From contig MPUH01000690.1 of the NCBI GenBank assembly GCA_001970955.1, forward strand, positions 1-39,843: a stretch of 39,843 nt of DNA, read 5' to 3'. A program made the translations under genes and the position numbers. The notes under the pieces are model-generated. The model did no database searches. It was not told the DNA's origin and saw nothing but the letters and a program-made list of their open reading frames with translations. How positions within the stretch are numbered: the first letter of the stretch is position 1; every line of letters begins with the position of its first letter. The DNA comes from Stentor coeruleus (lineage: Eukaryota > Ciliophora > Heterotrichea > Heterotrichida > Stentoridae). This document shows, piece after piece, positions 1-9,976 of this stretch.

Positions 1-76
1 ACAGGTATGCTATATTCAGTGTGTATTCTCTACACAGGTATGCTATATTCAGAAAGTATTCTCTACACAGGCATGC
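1..76 (+). repeat. 33-bp tandem repeat inside a coding region
   Basis: Two full copies of a 33-bp unit (1-33 and 34-66) are followed by a diverging third copy. The copies differ only around the codons after CTATATTCAG. The unit is a multiple of three and encodes an 11-residue repeat of the form ILYTGMLYS followed by two variable residues. The array runs off the left edge, so its full length is unknown. Confidence 0.85.
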
Positions 77-294
77 CAGATTATGATGAATTAAGAGGTT
101 ATAAAAACATAGCTAGTATATCAAATTCAGGAAGTATTTTATATCAAGATCGTATCTTTTACATAGTTATTGTTTACGAATGGAATACAAGGTCAATCAA
201 ATTGAGAACTAACGCTGCTGAAATATATGATGGCAAAAATAGTTGGGTTAAATCATATAAAGAATGCAACTACAAGAACATGCTCAATAACTAG
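1..294 (+). CDS. 3' end of a repeat-containing protein, possibly Kelch-like (partial)
   Basis: The frame is open to the left edge, so this is the C-terminal part of a longer protein; no start can be assigned. It begins with 11-residue repeats (ILYTGMLYS...) and ends in a stretch containing EIYDGKNSWV, which resembles the Y-x-x-x-x-x-W strand of a Kelch blade. A 15-nt stretch at 152-166 (GTATCTTTTACATAG) has exactly the intron form seen in this window. If spliced (phase 1), QDRIFYIVIVY becomes QDLIVY, which reads more like a propeller strand, but both versions are open, so this is unproven. The family assignment is weak. It could also be a decayed copy, since the C-terminus is not recognisable. 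Confidence 0.5.
   Translation, partial: TGMLYSVCILYTGMLYSESILYTGMPDYDELRGYKNIASISNSGSILYQDRIFYIVIVYEWNTRSIKLRTNAAEIYDGKNSWVKSYKECNYKNMLNN
152..166 (+). other. possible 15-nt intron
   Basis: GTATCTTTTACATAG matches the length and the GTA...TAG ends of the introns in the protease and receptor genes of this window. It lies in an open frame, so the frame does not require its removal. RNA evidence would decide. Confidence 0.35.
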
Positions 295-1119
295 GATCAA
301 GTTAGTTAGGTTAATAGTTTAGGTAATTACATTTGGTAAATTTGAGTTTAATATAAATTTAAATACATGTCATATTATTATAAGTAGTATATGTATCAGC
401 ATTAATATCCTGAAGAGTTTAGATAGATTTAGTTAAAATTATAAACTTTATTAGTATTATAAAAAAGTGATTTATCATAATTTTTCATAAAGGTATTGCT
501 TTCAGCATAAGTTTACTTAATATTAAAGATAGCTATAATTAATTATCTTTGGCAAATTATTTATTAATTTTAGGATTATTTTTAATTCTTTTATGCTATA
601 TGAATTCACTTATTCATAATAAAATTATTAGTTTAGCCTGCTTTCCTTCAGAATTCAAAATGATTATTTTAATCTATAGTAAGTGCATTTAAGTGTCATA
701 ATCTAAAAAATCATCTTATAAAGTACTTCATTCTCACATAATTCATTTCTTTTTTTGGATAAATTATCTCAGTGCTATGCCTCTACAATTTTTTTACTCT
801 AAAAACACTATGGTTGATATTTCAGTTAATGCCTACTTCTTTATCTATCAATACAACAAAGCTACTGAAAGATTTCTTTCGCTCAGCAAGTTCATTTCTA
901 ATTAAGATTCAGATGGCAAAGGCTGAATCCTTCATCTTATTTAATTTTCCACCAAAAATTGCCTATCTCCGCCAATTTATTTTAGACACATACAAAGTTT
1001 CTAAACATAAAATCTTCAATATCCGCTACAAACATATTTCTCATAACATCCAATAATCTCTACCTACAATCTCACAAACAATCTAACTTTCCTCTTAAGC
1101 TTTCATATAATTTAAATAT
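295..1119. other. AT-rich spacer, no supported gene
   Basis: The left part is AT-rich with stops in all frames. From about 720 to 1110 the plus strand becomes C-rich and G-poor, as it does before most plus-strand starts here, and this is probably the upstream region of the gene at 1120. Overlapping open stretches at 772-1056 (frame 1, GTG start) and 777-905 (frame 3, ATG start) exist, but neither shows a recognisable domain and the C/T-rich composition alone lowers stop frequency. I do not call them genes. Confidence 0.5.
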
Positions 1120-4103
1120 ATGGACGAAGGTAAAAAAGAACTAACAGGAGAAAGTTATTATAGTGATAATGATTTAACAGGACAGCTGCGAGAAAAAATT
1201 AGAACACAAGCTCAACGTCTTAGAACTCTTGAACAATATAGAATGTTATGTGAACAGCGTATTCAAGAGCTTTACCCTGGTCATTCATTACCAGTTAAGC
1301 AGGAACACTTAGGCTCAAACTCTACTTTACTAAACGAGCTACAAATGTCCAAACAAAAAATTGCCCGCCTCGAGTCTCAACTAGCCCAACAATCAACAAA
1401 AGAGCCACAACAAGAAAATAGCCAGCTTTTCGAGATTCAAGAAAAATATAAACAATTAATCAAAGATAAAAACGATCTTGAAGAAAGCTTACGAGCCGAA
1501 ATGTTAAACTGTGAAGAACAAAGAACTTATATTGAAGTCTTAAAACAAGCTATTGAAGCTAAATCTGATGATTTTACAGGAACTAAACTTGATCAGCAAA
1601 ATCTTGCAGAAATCCAAAAAACTAAAGCAAAAAATGATGATTCTAGAAGAGATTAAGCTAAAATAAAAAACACCCTAATGGATTATGAAAGTCAAATAAA
1701 AAGATTACAAACTCAAGTTAAAAAGATATAGAAATTGAGAGTTTGAAAAAAGAAAAAGATCAGTTAGAATTGCATTTGACTCAAGCTGCTGAAGCTTTAC
1801 AAATAGCTGAAGAAGAAGTTGATAAGCTTGAAGAAGAAAAATCTTCTTTGCTTGAATATGTTGATGAACGTTCAGCTAAAGAAAATGAAATGGCTAAAGA
1901 ATTTAATGAAATCAGTGAGTGTTTTGAAGAGATGAAAAATGATTTTGAAAGGACGAAAAATTATTTAGAAAGCGAAAAGAAAGAAAAAGAGAGGCTTGAG
2001 ATACAAAATGAAGTTTTTAATGAGGAAATATTTAAAGCAAACCAAATGGTTAAAGAATTACAGAATTCTTTAAATAGTTATAAAACAGGTACTGATGATA
2101 AAGAAGGATTAATTCGTAAACTTAAAGAAGATAGGTTGAGTTATGAGATTAAAGTAGAAAGTCTTCAAGCAAATGTTGCAACACTTTCTGAAACCTTAAA
2201 AGAAACCCAATCTGAACTTGAAGATTTTCAAACCCTAACAGAAAATTTAAAAAAACAAGACTACCAAAAGACTGAAACTCTAAACAAGTTTAAAAACGAA
2301 AACTACACCCTTTCACTTGAAGCTGAAACTTTAAAAGAAGCTCTTGAAGAAGCTAAAAAAGATCTTGAATCCCACAAAAAAGATTTACTTGAATTAGAGA
2401 GAATGCGTGATATGGATATAAAACAGCTTCAAGAATTCAAAATAAAAATAAATCAATACAAAACCAAATGCGAAAGTCTTGAAGAAGATAAGAAATTTAA
2501 ATCTGAACTTGAACAATATCGTATTTTAGATCAAAAAAAACTAGAATCTTTACAAGAAGAATATAATGATTTACAAAATCATTATAGAGAAACTCAACAA
2601 CGTGAACTTATCCAAGCTGAAGCACTAAACGATCTTAGAAAACACAATTCAGAATTATCTCATGAAATCGAAGAATTATATAAAGAAAATCAAGACATAA
2701 CATCAGAACTTGGTAGGAAAACTCAGGACTATGAAAATTTTTATAGTAAATTCACAGAGTTTTCTACATTGTGTGATAGTTTAGAAAACGATAAAAAAAG
2801 TTTAGAAACCCAACTGAGAACTGAACGTAATATGGTAAAATCTTTAAAAGATCAGCTAAATTCTGAAAAAATGCGTAGTGAAGAAAGTGTGAAGTCTTTA
2901 TTAGAAACATCAGGGAACTGTGAAAAACTGCAAAAATTCGGTAAAGACAAAGACGAGCAGGTCCAGTATTTGAAATTACAGGTAAAAAGTAAAGAAAGGG
3001 AATTAGAGGATGAGAGATTTGGTAGAACCCAAGCTATGGAAGAGTTAAGAGATATACGTGGGAAACTAGAAATTAAAGAAAGAGATTATGATAAAAACTT
3101 ATCAGAAATTGTAGAATGTTGTAAACTTGTAGCAAGTTTTGCAGGGAAGTATTGTATAGTTGCAAGAGATCATAGGGTGAATGTATCTTCAGCCTATAGA
3201 GAGTTTTTAATATCTTGGAAAGATAGAGTAACATCAAGTCCTAAAATATTGTTTTCTTGGATACAAAGTACTATAGAAGAAATTGAATCTTTAGCTAAAC
3301 AGTTACAAGAAATGAATAAAGATTTGACGCAACAGAATTCTGAACTAGCAAGACTTAGTCATAAATTAGATGGGGTTAATACTGAAGAGTATTCACAGAA
3401 ACAAGAAAATTCAAAGCTCAAAACACAGATCGAAGCTTGTATGAAAAAACATGAAAATTATACTGAAAATGCTGAGAGGGAAATCAACTCTTTAAGACTT
3501 GAAGTTAATTCACTTAGAAACGAAATTGGGTGTTTGGCATCAGAAAATAACAGTATAAGAGACTCACTAAGTAAATCACTTACTGAAAATCATGAACTTA
3601 AAGTAAACTCAGAAATTTTCAAGTCTACTCTTCGTACAAACGAAGATCGAGTTAACTTACTTAAAACTGAAAAAACTCAATTAGAAGCTTTACTTTCTCA
3701 AGTACAAAGAAATATCGCTTCTAATGAAATAACTAAAATATATAACGAACTTTCAAGAGTACGTAGCGAACTTGAAGTTCTTGAAAGAGAAAGATTAAAT
3801 CTTGAATGTCAATTACTAAAATATGAGTCTGAGCTTAGGGCAAAAGATAGTGAAAGTTTCAGGGACTTAAGTCAGAAACTTATTCAATGTGAAAGACAGA
3901 TTAGGAATTATAAGAAATCAATGCAAATATTACAAGAAGATGCGAATAAAGAGGAAAAAGTACAAAAACTTAGAACTAATGATAAGGATCATACACGAAA
4001 AAGCAGTGCACAAAGTGCTGGAAACCCTCAGAATCTCAACTCATTTAATACTAAACATATTGAAAGTTCGCATGTTCCTAGACAAAGGACTCCTTTTAGA
4101 TAG
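1120..4103 (+). CDS. long coiled-coil protein, reading frame interrupted at about 1630-1725
   Basis: The ATG at 1120 opens a 178-residue frame ending in TAA at 1654, and a second frame from about 1722 runs to TAG at 4101-4103 with about 790 more residues. Together they form one protein of roughly 990 residues, almost entirely charged coiled coil rich in E, K, L and Q, with no membrane segment. The N-terminus has a conserved-looking module (EQYRMLCEQRIQELYPGHSL), suggesting a centrosomal or basal-body scaffold, but I do not recognise the family. The frame moves 1 to 2 to 1 to 3 across about 100 bases, at A-runs near 1626-1632, 1661-1670 and 1720-1725. All intermediate frames encode coil-like peptide (for example ILEEIKLK and IKNTLMDYESQ). 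No 15- or 16-nt intron repairs this: the only candidate, at 1717-1731, leaves a TGA stop at 1744. Homopolymer-length errors are the simplest explanation; a broken gene or two separate genes is possible. Confidence 0.75.
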
Positions 4104-4180
4104 TTATAATAATTCCAATATTTAATATGATAGATGTTTATATGTAATTTTTAAAATTCTTTATTGTTTTATTATACAAT

Positions 4181-4384
4181 ATGGGCTGTGGATTGGTTAA
4201 AGAAAAAAAAGTGATTATTAGACAAACAAAAAGAAGCGATGCTGAGATAAGACAAGATATTATAAATAAAAATAAACAGTTTTCGCTATATACTGTACGT
4301 GAAGAACTTAGTGAATATGAACAAAGTTATGCACCTTCAAAGAGACAATCGATATTGAATCCTGTTGAAAGCACTCCAAAGTAA
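4181..4384 (+). CDS. small MGCG-type N-myristoylated protein, unknown function
   Basis: A 67-residue protein starting MGCGLVKEKK. The Gly2-Cys3 start followed by basic residues is a typical dual acylation signal (N-myristoyl on Gly2 after Met removal, palmitoyl on Cys3), so membrane attachment is inferred. The rest is charged (KRSDAEIRQD, REELSEYEQSY) and ends in a short Ser/Pro-rich tail; no domain is recognised. The start is fixed by the motif and by the AT-rich leader just before it. The spacing to the coiled-coil gene upstream is 77 bp on the same strand. The gene converges on a DHHC palmitoyltransferase 0.7 kb downstream. Confidence 0.7.
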   Translation: MGCGLVKEKKVIIRQTKRSDAEIRQDIINKNKQFSLYTVREELSEYEQSYAPSKRQSILNPVESTPK

Positions 4385-5068
4385 GTATTATTAAAGCACT
4401 TTATTGTTATTAATAAAAACCTTGTTGCTATAAATTAGTACATGCATATGAATTTATAAGAAAAAATATATATAAAGATTTGGATACGATTTTTTTGATT
4501 GAGATAGTTTTTAGATGTGAAAAACTTGGGGTTATTTGGTAGGAAAATTGCTTTTATATGAAATTGAATAGGTTAGAAGGAGAATTTGCTGGTTGTTGTT
4601 AAGAGTGGATAGTTTGGGATAGGATTTTTTTAGATATGATAAATAGAAGATGGTTTTGAAGGAATAGTGAGATTTTTAATGATTTTAAACAAGAAATTAT
4701 TTTTGTTTGTAAAAATATTGAATTGGTTGTATTAGTAGGAAAATATATAGGTGTAAGATATTGACTGATATGTAAATGATGGAGTTTTCTTGGGATTTAT
4801 TGTATATTTTTAAAGTTTCTTCTTCTATTTCTAAAATTATATAAAAATTAGATTATCGAGGTAGGTATCTTTGAACTTCCCATTTGAAAGATAAACAAAC
4901 TACAGTTAAAAATTAATTCATACATAAAAATCATAAAACCATACCCTATTTACTAACTAATTTCAATATCCCAAACATAAAAACCCTAAAGTAAAAAGCA
5001 TATTCTAATTCTAAAAAATAATCATAACTAATCAGCATTTCAACATGCATAATTTCTTATCCAAATTC
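4385..5068. other. spacer between convergent genes
   Basis: No gene seen. The plus strand is G-rich and C-poor from about 4390 to 4850, then switches to C-rich and almost G-free from about 4915 to 5060. Each half has the composition found 3' of genes on the neighbouring strand, so the switch near 4860-4910 probably separates the two 3' ends. Confidence 0.6.
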
Positions 5069-5842
5069 TTAACAGCAGCTCCAATATTCATTATCAAACC
5101 AATTAAAAGGGTATACAACTAATGGTCTAGGTAAAGCCCATAACGTTGCTTCTCTAACAGTAATCGCATCTTTCCAATTCTGACAAAAGCCTTTAGAAAA
5201 AGGTTGGAAATTCATAGGATATGGTTTAAGATAACTAATAGACTTTCTTCTCATAATCTCCCAAGTAGTAGCCCCAATACTAATCAAATAAACATGAAAA
5301 ATCCCAAGTCCTCCAGTGAGCATAGTAAAACTTGCACATATTATCCCAAGTATAACATAAAAAGCTATCTCCGTATAATTCGTCCCATGAAAACAAAAAT
5401 ATACTGCCCAAGTTAAAGAAAAGCATTCTAATACCAAATAAAAAGCGAATCTAAAATGGTTCAATTCACCAACACAAGATCCAAGCCAAAAGCAATGATG
5501 ATCAAATTTACTTATACATTCTTCACAATCAAAACAATGTCTTGATCTATATGGTTGAAGGATTTTACATACTTCACAAAAATGTTGATTTGGTATTTTC
5601 CAATCTGTATCTTGAAGTTCATTACATGATTTTAATTCAATTTTTGTTATGTAGCCTGGGTTTTTACCTGCTATAAAAAATAAAATTCCTGCTAAGAGTT
5701 TTAGTCCCCAGAAAAATATGCTGGAAAAAGTTGAACTTACAGCTTGGTTGTCTGTTAGGAGAAAGAGCAGAAAGCCGAGGAAGTGAAAGATTATATAGAA
5801 AGCTCGGCATATGTTTACTATATCTTTTACATCTTGTCTCAT
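5069..5842 (-). CDS. DHHC-type palmitoyltransferase
   Basis: This is a protein S-acyltransferase that transfers palmitate from palmitoyl-CoA to cysteines of membrane proteins via an acyl-enzyme intermediate on the DHHC cysteine. The 257-residue protein has two N-terminal membrane segments (about residues 10-30 and 40-60), then the Cys-rich domain with HFCEVCKILQPYRSRHC and the catalytic DHHC in SKFDHHCFWLGSCVGELNHF, then two further membrane segments (about 126-150 and 158-185). TTWE follows, matching the TTxE motif of the family. The zinc-ligand cysteines are present, so it should be active. Four transmembrane segments and this length are normal for a small family member. The starting ATG (5840-5842) is the first in frame. 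Which of the many DHHC subfamilies it belongs to cannot be told. Confidence 0.95.
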   Translation of the reverse strand: MRQDVKDIVNICRAFYIIFHFLGFLLFLLTDNQAVSSTFSSIFFWGLKLLAGILFFIAGKNPGYITKIELKSCNELQDTDWKIPNQHFCEVCKILQPYRSRHCFDCEECISKFDHHCFWLGSCVGELNHFRFAFYLVLECFSLTWAVYFCFHGTNYTEIAFYVILGIICASFTMLTGGLGIFHVYLISIGATTWEIMRRKSISYLKPYPMNFQPFSKGFCQNWKDAITVREATLWALPRPLVVYPFNWFDNEYWSCC

Positions 5843-6034
5843 CTTGAAGATTAGATTTATAATATTTTTTGTGATTGAAGTTTAGGATTATAATAAGAAA
5901 TGAATTTTCTCTATTATTAACTTTTTTATCTAAGTTTTTATATTCTTTTATTTTAATAGAAAATTCTTATTGTAAACCTCAACTTTGTATGTAAACCCAA
6001 AAATTTCTCTTCCATATTTCATTTAATTTCGAAA
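5843..6034. promoter_or_regulatory. 192-bp divergent upstream region
   Basis: It separates the starts of the DHHC gene (minus) and the 162-residue gene (plus), so it must carry both promoters. The plus strand is G-rich next to the minus gene and C-rich next to the plus gene, that is, each gene has a G-poor sense-strand leader. No specific motif recognised. Confidence 0.5.
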
Positions 6035-6523
6035 ATGATCTGGTTAAAACTCAAGCTCCATATGATACCTTCAATATCTCAAGAAGTCGATCATGTAACC
6101 CAACTTTATGAATCCCTTCTTAACGAGTCTTCTAACAAAGAAAAACTCAAAGAACTCCTTCTTCTCCAAGTGTCAATTCGCGGGAGGATACAAGAATTCG
6201 AAGACTTATTTGAAAAAAATTATGAAAACCCTCTTATCGTCCACTTTGAAAAACAAAAACTCCGTCTAAGAAAACTCTTACAAAAAGAACCTATTAAACT
6301 TATTACCCCACCTTCAGAACCTATAAAAGCTCCTAACCCCCAAAAGCCTATAACAACAGATGATTATATTAAGGATGTTATACAAAAAAATGTGAAGCGT
6401 AGTAATACACCACCACCTGCTACTCAGGCTGAATGGAAAGAATTAGTTTTCAAGATTAAGTTGACTAAGGAAGAATATGGAAAACTCTTAAATTTAAAAG
6501 CTAAAAGAAATAAAATTCTTTAA
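6035..6523 (+). CDS. hypothetical protein, helical, 162 residues
   Basis: Not recognised. The protein is soluble and highly charged, with predicted helices at about residues 12-85 (leucine- and lysine-rich, EKLKELLLLQ, FEKQKLRLRKLLQKE), a Pro-rich linker (PPSEPIKAPNPQKP, about 92-105) and a C-terminal helical part around EWKELVFKIKLTKEEYGKL. There is no signal peptide or membrane segment. The second Met (residue 10, HMIPSISQ) could be the real start, as the first nine residues are hydrophobic and unlike the rest. It ends in a lysine-rich tail. It shares a 192-bp divergent promoter region with the DHHC gene. Confidence 0.65.
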   Translation: MIWLKLKLHMIPSISQEVDHVTQLYESLLNESSNKEKLKELLLLQVSIRGRIQEFEDLFEKNYENPLIVHFEKQKLRLRKLLQKEPIKLITPPSEPIKAPNPQKPITTDDYIKDVIQKNVKRSNTPPPATQAEWKELVFKIKLTKEEYGKLLNLKAKRNKIL

Positions 6524-7196
6524 ATCTTGATGGATGAAGTTGTTTATTAAACTGTAAATTGAATTAGGAATAAAAATAAAGGAAAAGTTTTATTTTGATA
6601 AAGTTTTATTGCTTTTTATGAGAATGTTTTAGTTTGTTATTAAAAAGATTATAGAAGGGGGTTTTTTTTAGATGGGCTGTTTTTGTGATGATTTTGATAA
6701 AAATTAGGGTTTTAGTATTTATTAATTTTTTGATTAGAATTTTAAGTGGATTTGAAGGATAAATACTGTGATTATTTAAAATTTTCTGGCTTATAAGAGG
6801 ATATGCTAACTGTGGTTTTCATGCAAAATATTTTAGTATAAAAACTTTTATAAATCATTCTTTGAGTAGTTTTTTTAACTTTCTGCCATGCTGATTAAAA
6901 TGAATAATTACACATAATTTTTAACTCATAAAAAAAGAGTTCTTCTATTTCTTATGTGCAACAATAAACAACACAAAAAGGATCTTAAAAAGGATAGTTT
7001 TATACAAAAAATCTAAATAAAAAATCTTTAATAAAAATAAATAGTATCAGTTTTGGGTTAAATATGGATAAAGTCCCATTAAAATTTTTAGTAAACTACA
7101 TAAAACTATAAAAAAACTATATTTTTTTTATTATAAGCATCCTAAAATAAAACTTTCACTATTCCCATCAAGTCTATTATTCTTATAACCTAATTT
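6524..7196. other. AT-rich spacer between convergent genes
   Basis: No coding signal. The left part is G-rich on the plus strand (6640-6830) and the right part is G-poor, the same pattern as in the other convergent spacer at 4385-5068. Confidence 0.5.
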
Positions 7197-7697
7197 TTAA
7201 TCTTTATCTCTATTATTTCCTGCTATACTGTCATCAAAAACCCTATTTGGGCATTTGTCAAAATGCATCTTATAAGAGTACTTATTATAAAAAGTCTTTA
7301 TACAAAAAAAACAAGTTTTCTGAGTAGACTTTTCATGTACTTGCCTCTTATGAAATTTTACTGCATAGTTATCCTTAAACTTTTTGCTGCAAAGTTTACA
7401 TTTGACTTTACGTTCGATTTGATGAATTTTTCCATGATGTTGTCGCATTCCTTTGTATGTTGAGAACTCACTTATACAATCTGGGCATTGAACTTTAGAA
7501 GTTTTCGGAGATTCTAAAGCTGGGATTTCAGAAGCTTTTGTATCTGAATGCAAAAGGAAATCTTGGTGCTTTTTAAAGGATAATGTACAATATACACATG
7601 AATAATACTTTTGGTCTGTTTTTGTTCTCTCGCATGTTTTCGGTAAATGAGGAGCTGGCAGGGCTGAGGCTGGAAATTTTTCTTTATCCTTGTCCAT
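7197..7697 (-). CDS. C2H2 zinc-finger protein
   Basis: A 166-residue protein with four Cys2His2-type units. First, CVYCTLSFKKHQDFLLH (about 34-50) has Cys-x2-Cys but its second His is not obvious. Second is CPDCISEFSTYKGMRQHHGKIH. Third is CKLCSKKFKDNYAVKFHKRQVH. Fourth, CFFCIKTFYNKYSYKMHFDKC, ends in Cys rather than His. The second and third are canonical, with the C-x2-C-x12-H-x3-5-H spacing and hydrophobic core residues. Adjacent fingers with short linkers usually bind DNA or RNA, so a nucleic-acid-binding regulator is inferred; the targets are unknown. The start ATG (7695-7697) is the only upstream Met. Its upstream spacer of 0.9 kb is shared with the divergent histone gene. Confidence 0.85.
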   Translation of the reverse strand: MDKDKEKFPASALPAPHLPKTCERTKTDQKYYSCVYCTLSFKKHQDFLLHSDTKASEIPALESPKTSKVQCPDCISEFSTYKGMRQHHGKIHQIERKVKCKLCSKKFKDNYAVKFHKRQVHEKSTQKTCFFCIKTFYNKYSYKMHFDKCPNRVFDDSIAGNNRDKD

Positions 7698-8611
7698 TAA
7701 TAATAGCTTATTAAATTATTCTTAATTATTAGGTTTACTTAATATTATCTTACATATAAAAGACTTTGTATACAACTTATTTAGTTGTATAAAATTTTAA
7801 GTCAATCTTTTGGATATAAAACTTAGGCAAATTATTCAGAAAAATAAATCTAAGCTTTTTGTATAGTTTTTTATTAGAAATAAGATAGGAGAATATGCTA
7901 TAACTAAACAAATGCTTTTGAGGTATTAACCATATATTCAAGAATTTTAGAAATTATTATTTGATTATGGGTTTATATACATTTATATTATATCGAAATA
8001 TAATATATGGCAAATGTTTAAATTTACTTTAGTTTTTCTAAATAAAGGTTAAATTATAGTATTTTAATTTTAGATTTCTAAGAGGTGAGTTTTTTTTTAT
8101 ATTTTCTTCAATAGATATGTGTAAATTGAAGTAATTATTTTTAGACTATGGTGTGGTTGACATTTAGATGTATGCTTATGGGAAAGTATTATTTATGATA
8201 ACTGTATAATTTAGAATTGTTAGAAAACTTAGAAACAAAGGGTATACATAGTTTAATCCAAATGTAGTTTTTTATTATTATATAGTTTATATAGGAGATT
8301 TATATTTGTTCTAAGTAGAAAGCCAGAAAATCCTAACTAAATATTTATTACATGCTGATTAAGCCTGTAAAATATTTTAGGTTTAAATAGAAAATTTTTT
8401 TTTGGCTCATGCATTTGCACATATAAAAAATAGATTAATCTGCCTTGTTATACATAATATAATACTTTGATATATTTTATAATAAAATCTTTTAGCTTAT
8501 TACATAAAAATTTAGAGTTAAGATTATAGTTGTTAAGTTTATAATGTAATAACTACATAGTTTTAATAAAATAAAATGGCATATAGACTAGATCAGTGTA
8601 TCTTATAAATA
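7698..8611. other. 0.9-kb AT-rich divergent spacer
   Basis: No ORF of note and no recognised RNA gene. It lies between the zinc-finger gene (minus) and the H2A gene (plus), so it holds both promoters. TATA-like runs are everywhere in this composition and cannot be used to place a promoter. Confidence 0.5.
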
Positions 8612-9112
8612 ATGCCTTCAAAAAAAGAAGAGGAAGATTCTACTAGGAAAAAAGATATGAACAATAAAAGCAAAAAGAATGACTTGCAAAAGAGAGTTGG
8701 GTTGCTTTTCCCTATTAGCAAGATATGGAATACAATGAGAAGAAAAAATTATGCTAGAATTATTTCGCAAAAAAGTTCAGTGACTGTTGCAGCAGTCCTA
8801 GAATACCTAACAGCTGAAGTTATTGAATTATCAGGGGATATTACCAAAGACCAAAATAAAAAAAATCGTCCTAATATTCTAAGACCCAGACATATAAATC
8901 TTGGTATTAGAATGGATAAGGAACTTAATGAATTAGTAGGAAGTAAAGTTATCATTCCAATGAGTGGAGTAGTTCCATTTATCAAAGAAAGTTTAAGTCA
9001 CAAAATAAAACTCTATTCGAAATTTATAGAAAGTCAAGCTGAAGAAGAAAAAGAAAATAGTGGTAATGAAATTGAAGAAGTTGAAATAAGTGCTTCTGAT
9101 TTTGGTGAATAG
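8612..9112 (+). CDS. divergent histone H2A variant
   Basis: The histone fold lies at about residues 28-125 of 166. GLLFPISKIWNTMRRKNYA matches the alpha1 region of H2A, AAVLEYLTAEVIELSGD is a near-perfect alpha2, and RPRHINLGIRMDKELNELVG matches the alpha3 region. It is clearly H2A-type, but altered. The glycine of the usual RKGNYA is missing. Two to three residues are inserted before RPRH (NKKNRPNILRPRH). The acidic-patch glutamates of alpha2 are kept (E64, E69, E72), but the usual D-E-E reads D102-K103-E104, placing a lysine in the patch. The N-terminal tail is lysine/acid mixed instead of the S/G/K-rich tail. The C-terminus is a long acidic tail (EEEKENSGNEIEEVE) without an SQ motif, which argues against H2A.X. 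Canonical H2A is about 130 residues. It may be a specialised (developmental or transcription-linked) variant; no H2B lies nearby. Confidence 0.92.
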   Translation: MPSKKEEEDSTRKKDMNNKSKKNDLQKRVGLLFPISKIWNTMRRKNYARIISQKSSVTVAAVLEYLTAEVIELSGDITKDQNKKNRPNILRPRHINLGIRMDKELNELVGSKVIIPMSGVVPFIKESLSHKIKLYSKFIESQAEEEKENSGNEIEEVEISASDFGE

Positions 9113-9432
9113 TATAATAATCTATAATATAGTTATGTATGTTAAGTATATTAAAATATAAAAAATTTCCTTTAGTTTTAAATAAAAATATGCATCTGTA
9201 TCATTTGTAAATATGCATATTTGGATTATAAAAACACTATCAGTCTCATCATATAATTACCCTATACCTTCTAAAATATTTCCCACAATTTCTAATTTTT
9301 TTGCCTTACCCTCAATCTAACTAAAAACTTTTAAATAAAATCCTCCTTTCAATAAAAAAATTCTAAAAACAAAATTCACACAACCCTAACAAAAACCCTA
9401 TTCCAAAAATGATAATCCATTATCTATTCTTA
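9113..9432. other. spacer between convergent genes
   Basis: No gene. The plus strand is C-rich and nearly G-free on the right (no G from 9304 to 9410), which is the 3' flank of the minus-strand membrane gene. Confidence 0.5.
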
Positions 9433-9909
9433 TTAAGCTTGTAAAGTATTCCACTCTTGAGTCGAAAGCTTAGTCATCAATATAGAAGTCCTAATCGCTA
9501 CAATAGAAATACCAAGTTCAAACAAAATAAAAAAAGTCTGAACAATGATATAAGCTGTACCTTTCAAAATAATCATCACTAATATTTGTATAAAAACCAA
9601 GAACACCAAATAGGTTGCAAATAGTTTTGTAAGAAACTCACTATATCTATAAGCACCAAGAAAACCTATAATAGGAAAAGCAACTGTGACTATTAATGGA
9701 TAAGCTTTAGGGAGAATAAAAAGTAACTCAATTAATCCTAGTGGTACAGCGGCCCATTTGATTATCCTGCATAGTTTTTTTATACGTTGAATTTTGTCTA
9801 AAGGTACAAGCCCAGGAAGAGTAGCATTGGGGATGTTGATAATATCGGGTACTGGAGGAGATTCTTCGACATTGAAGTTGAATTTTTTCGGACTTTCAAT
9901 AGGATTCAT
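9433..9909 (-). CDS. small multi-pass membrane protein, unknown function
   Basis: A 158-residue protein. A soluble N-terminus (NFNVEESPPVPDI) with a Pro-rich stretch is followed by about four hydrophobic segments: roughly residues 51-67 (IIKWAAVPLGLIELLFI), 70-86, 92-116 (LFATYLVFLVFIQILVMIIL) and 120-142. There is no signal peptide, so the N-terminus is probably cytosolic. No family motif is recognised. Small four-span proteins of this kind are common in ciliate endomembranes, but that is only a guess. Two inverted repeats lie 68 and 121 bp upstream of its start. Confidence 0.75.
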   Translation of the reverse strand: MNPIESPKKFNFNVEESPPVPDIINIPNATLPGLVPLDKIQRIKKLCRIIKWAAVPLGLIELLFILPKAYPLIVTVAFPIIGFLGAYRYSEFLTKLFATYLVFLVFIQILVMIILKGTAYIIVQTFFILFELGISIVAIRTSILMTKLSTQEWNTLQA

Positions 9910-9976
9910 TTATTATATTAATGATTTAGGAAATATAACTATAGTTAGGGTTTATTATACTTTTTTTATTATATAT

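Noticed and set aside
772-1056. Open frame of 94 codons upstream of the coiled-coil gene
   Set aside because: It starts with GTG, overlaps another open frame, shows no domain, and the C/T-rich leader composition by itself lowers stop codons. The minus strand is not open either.
1654-1731. Reassigned stop codons (TAA/TAG as Gln, TGA as Trp) as in other ciliates
   Set aside because: Long genes read through with CAA/CAG and TGG, and TAA/TAG occur at family-typical ends (kinases, RPN8, V-ATPase F). Reassignment is not needed; the coiled-coil break also needs frame changes.
1717-1731. GTTAAAAAGATATAG as a 15-nt intron in the coiled-coil gene
   Set aside because: It has the right length and ends, but removing it leaves a TGA stop at 1744 and does not move to the frame used downstream.
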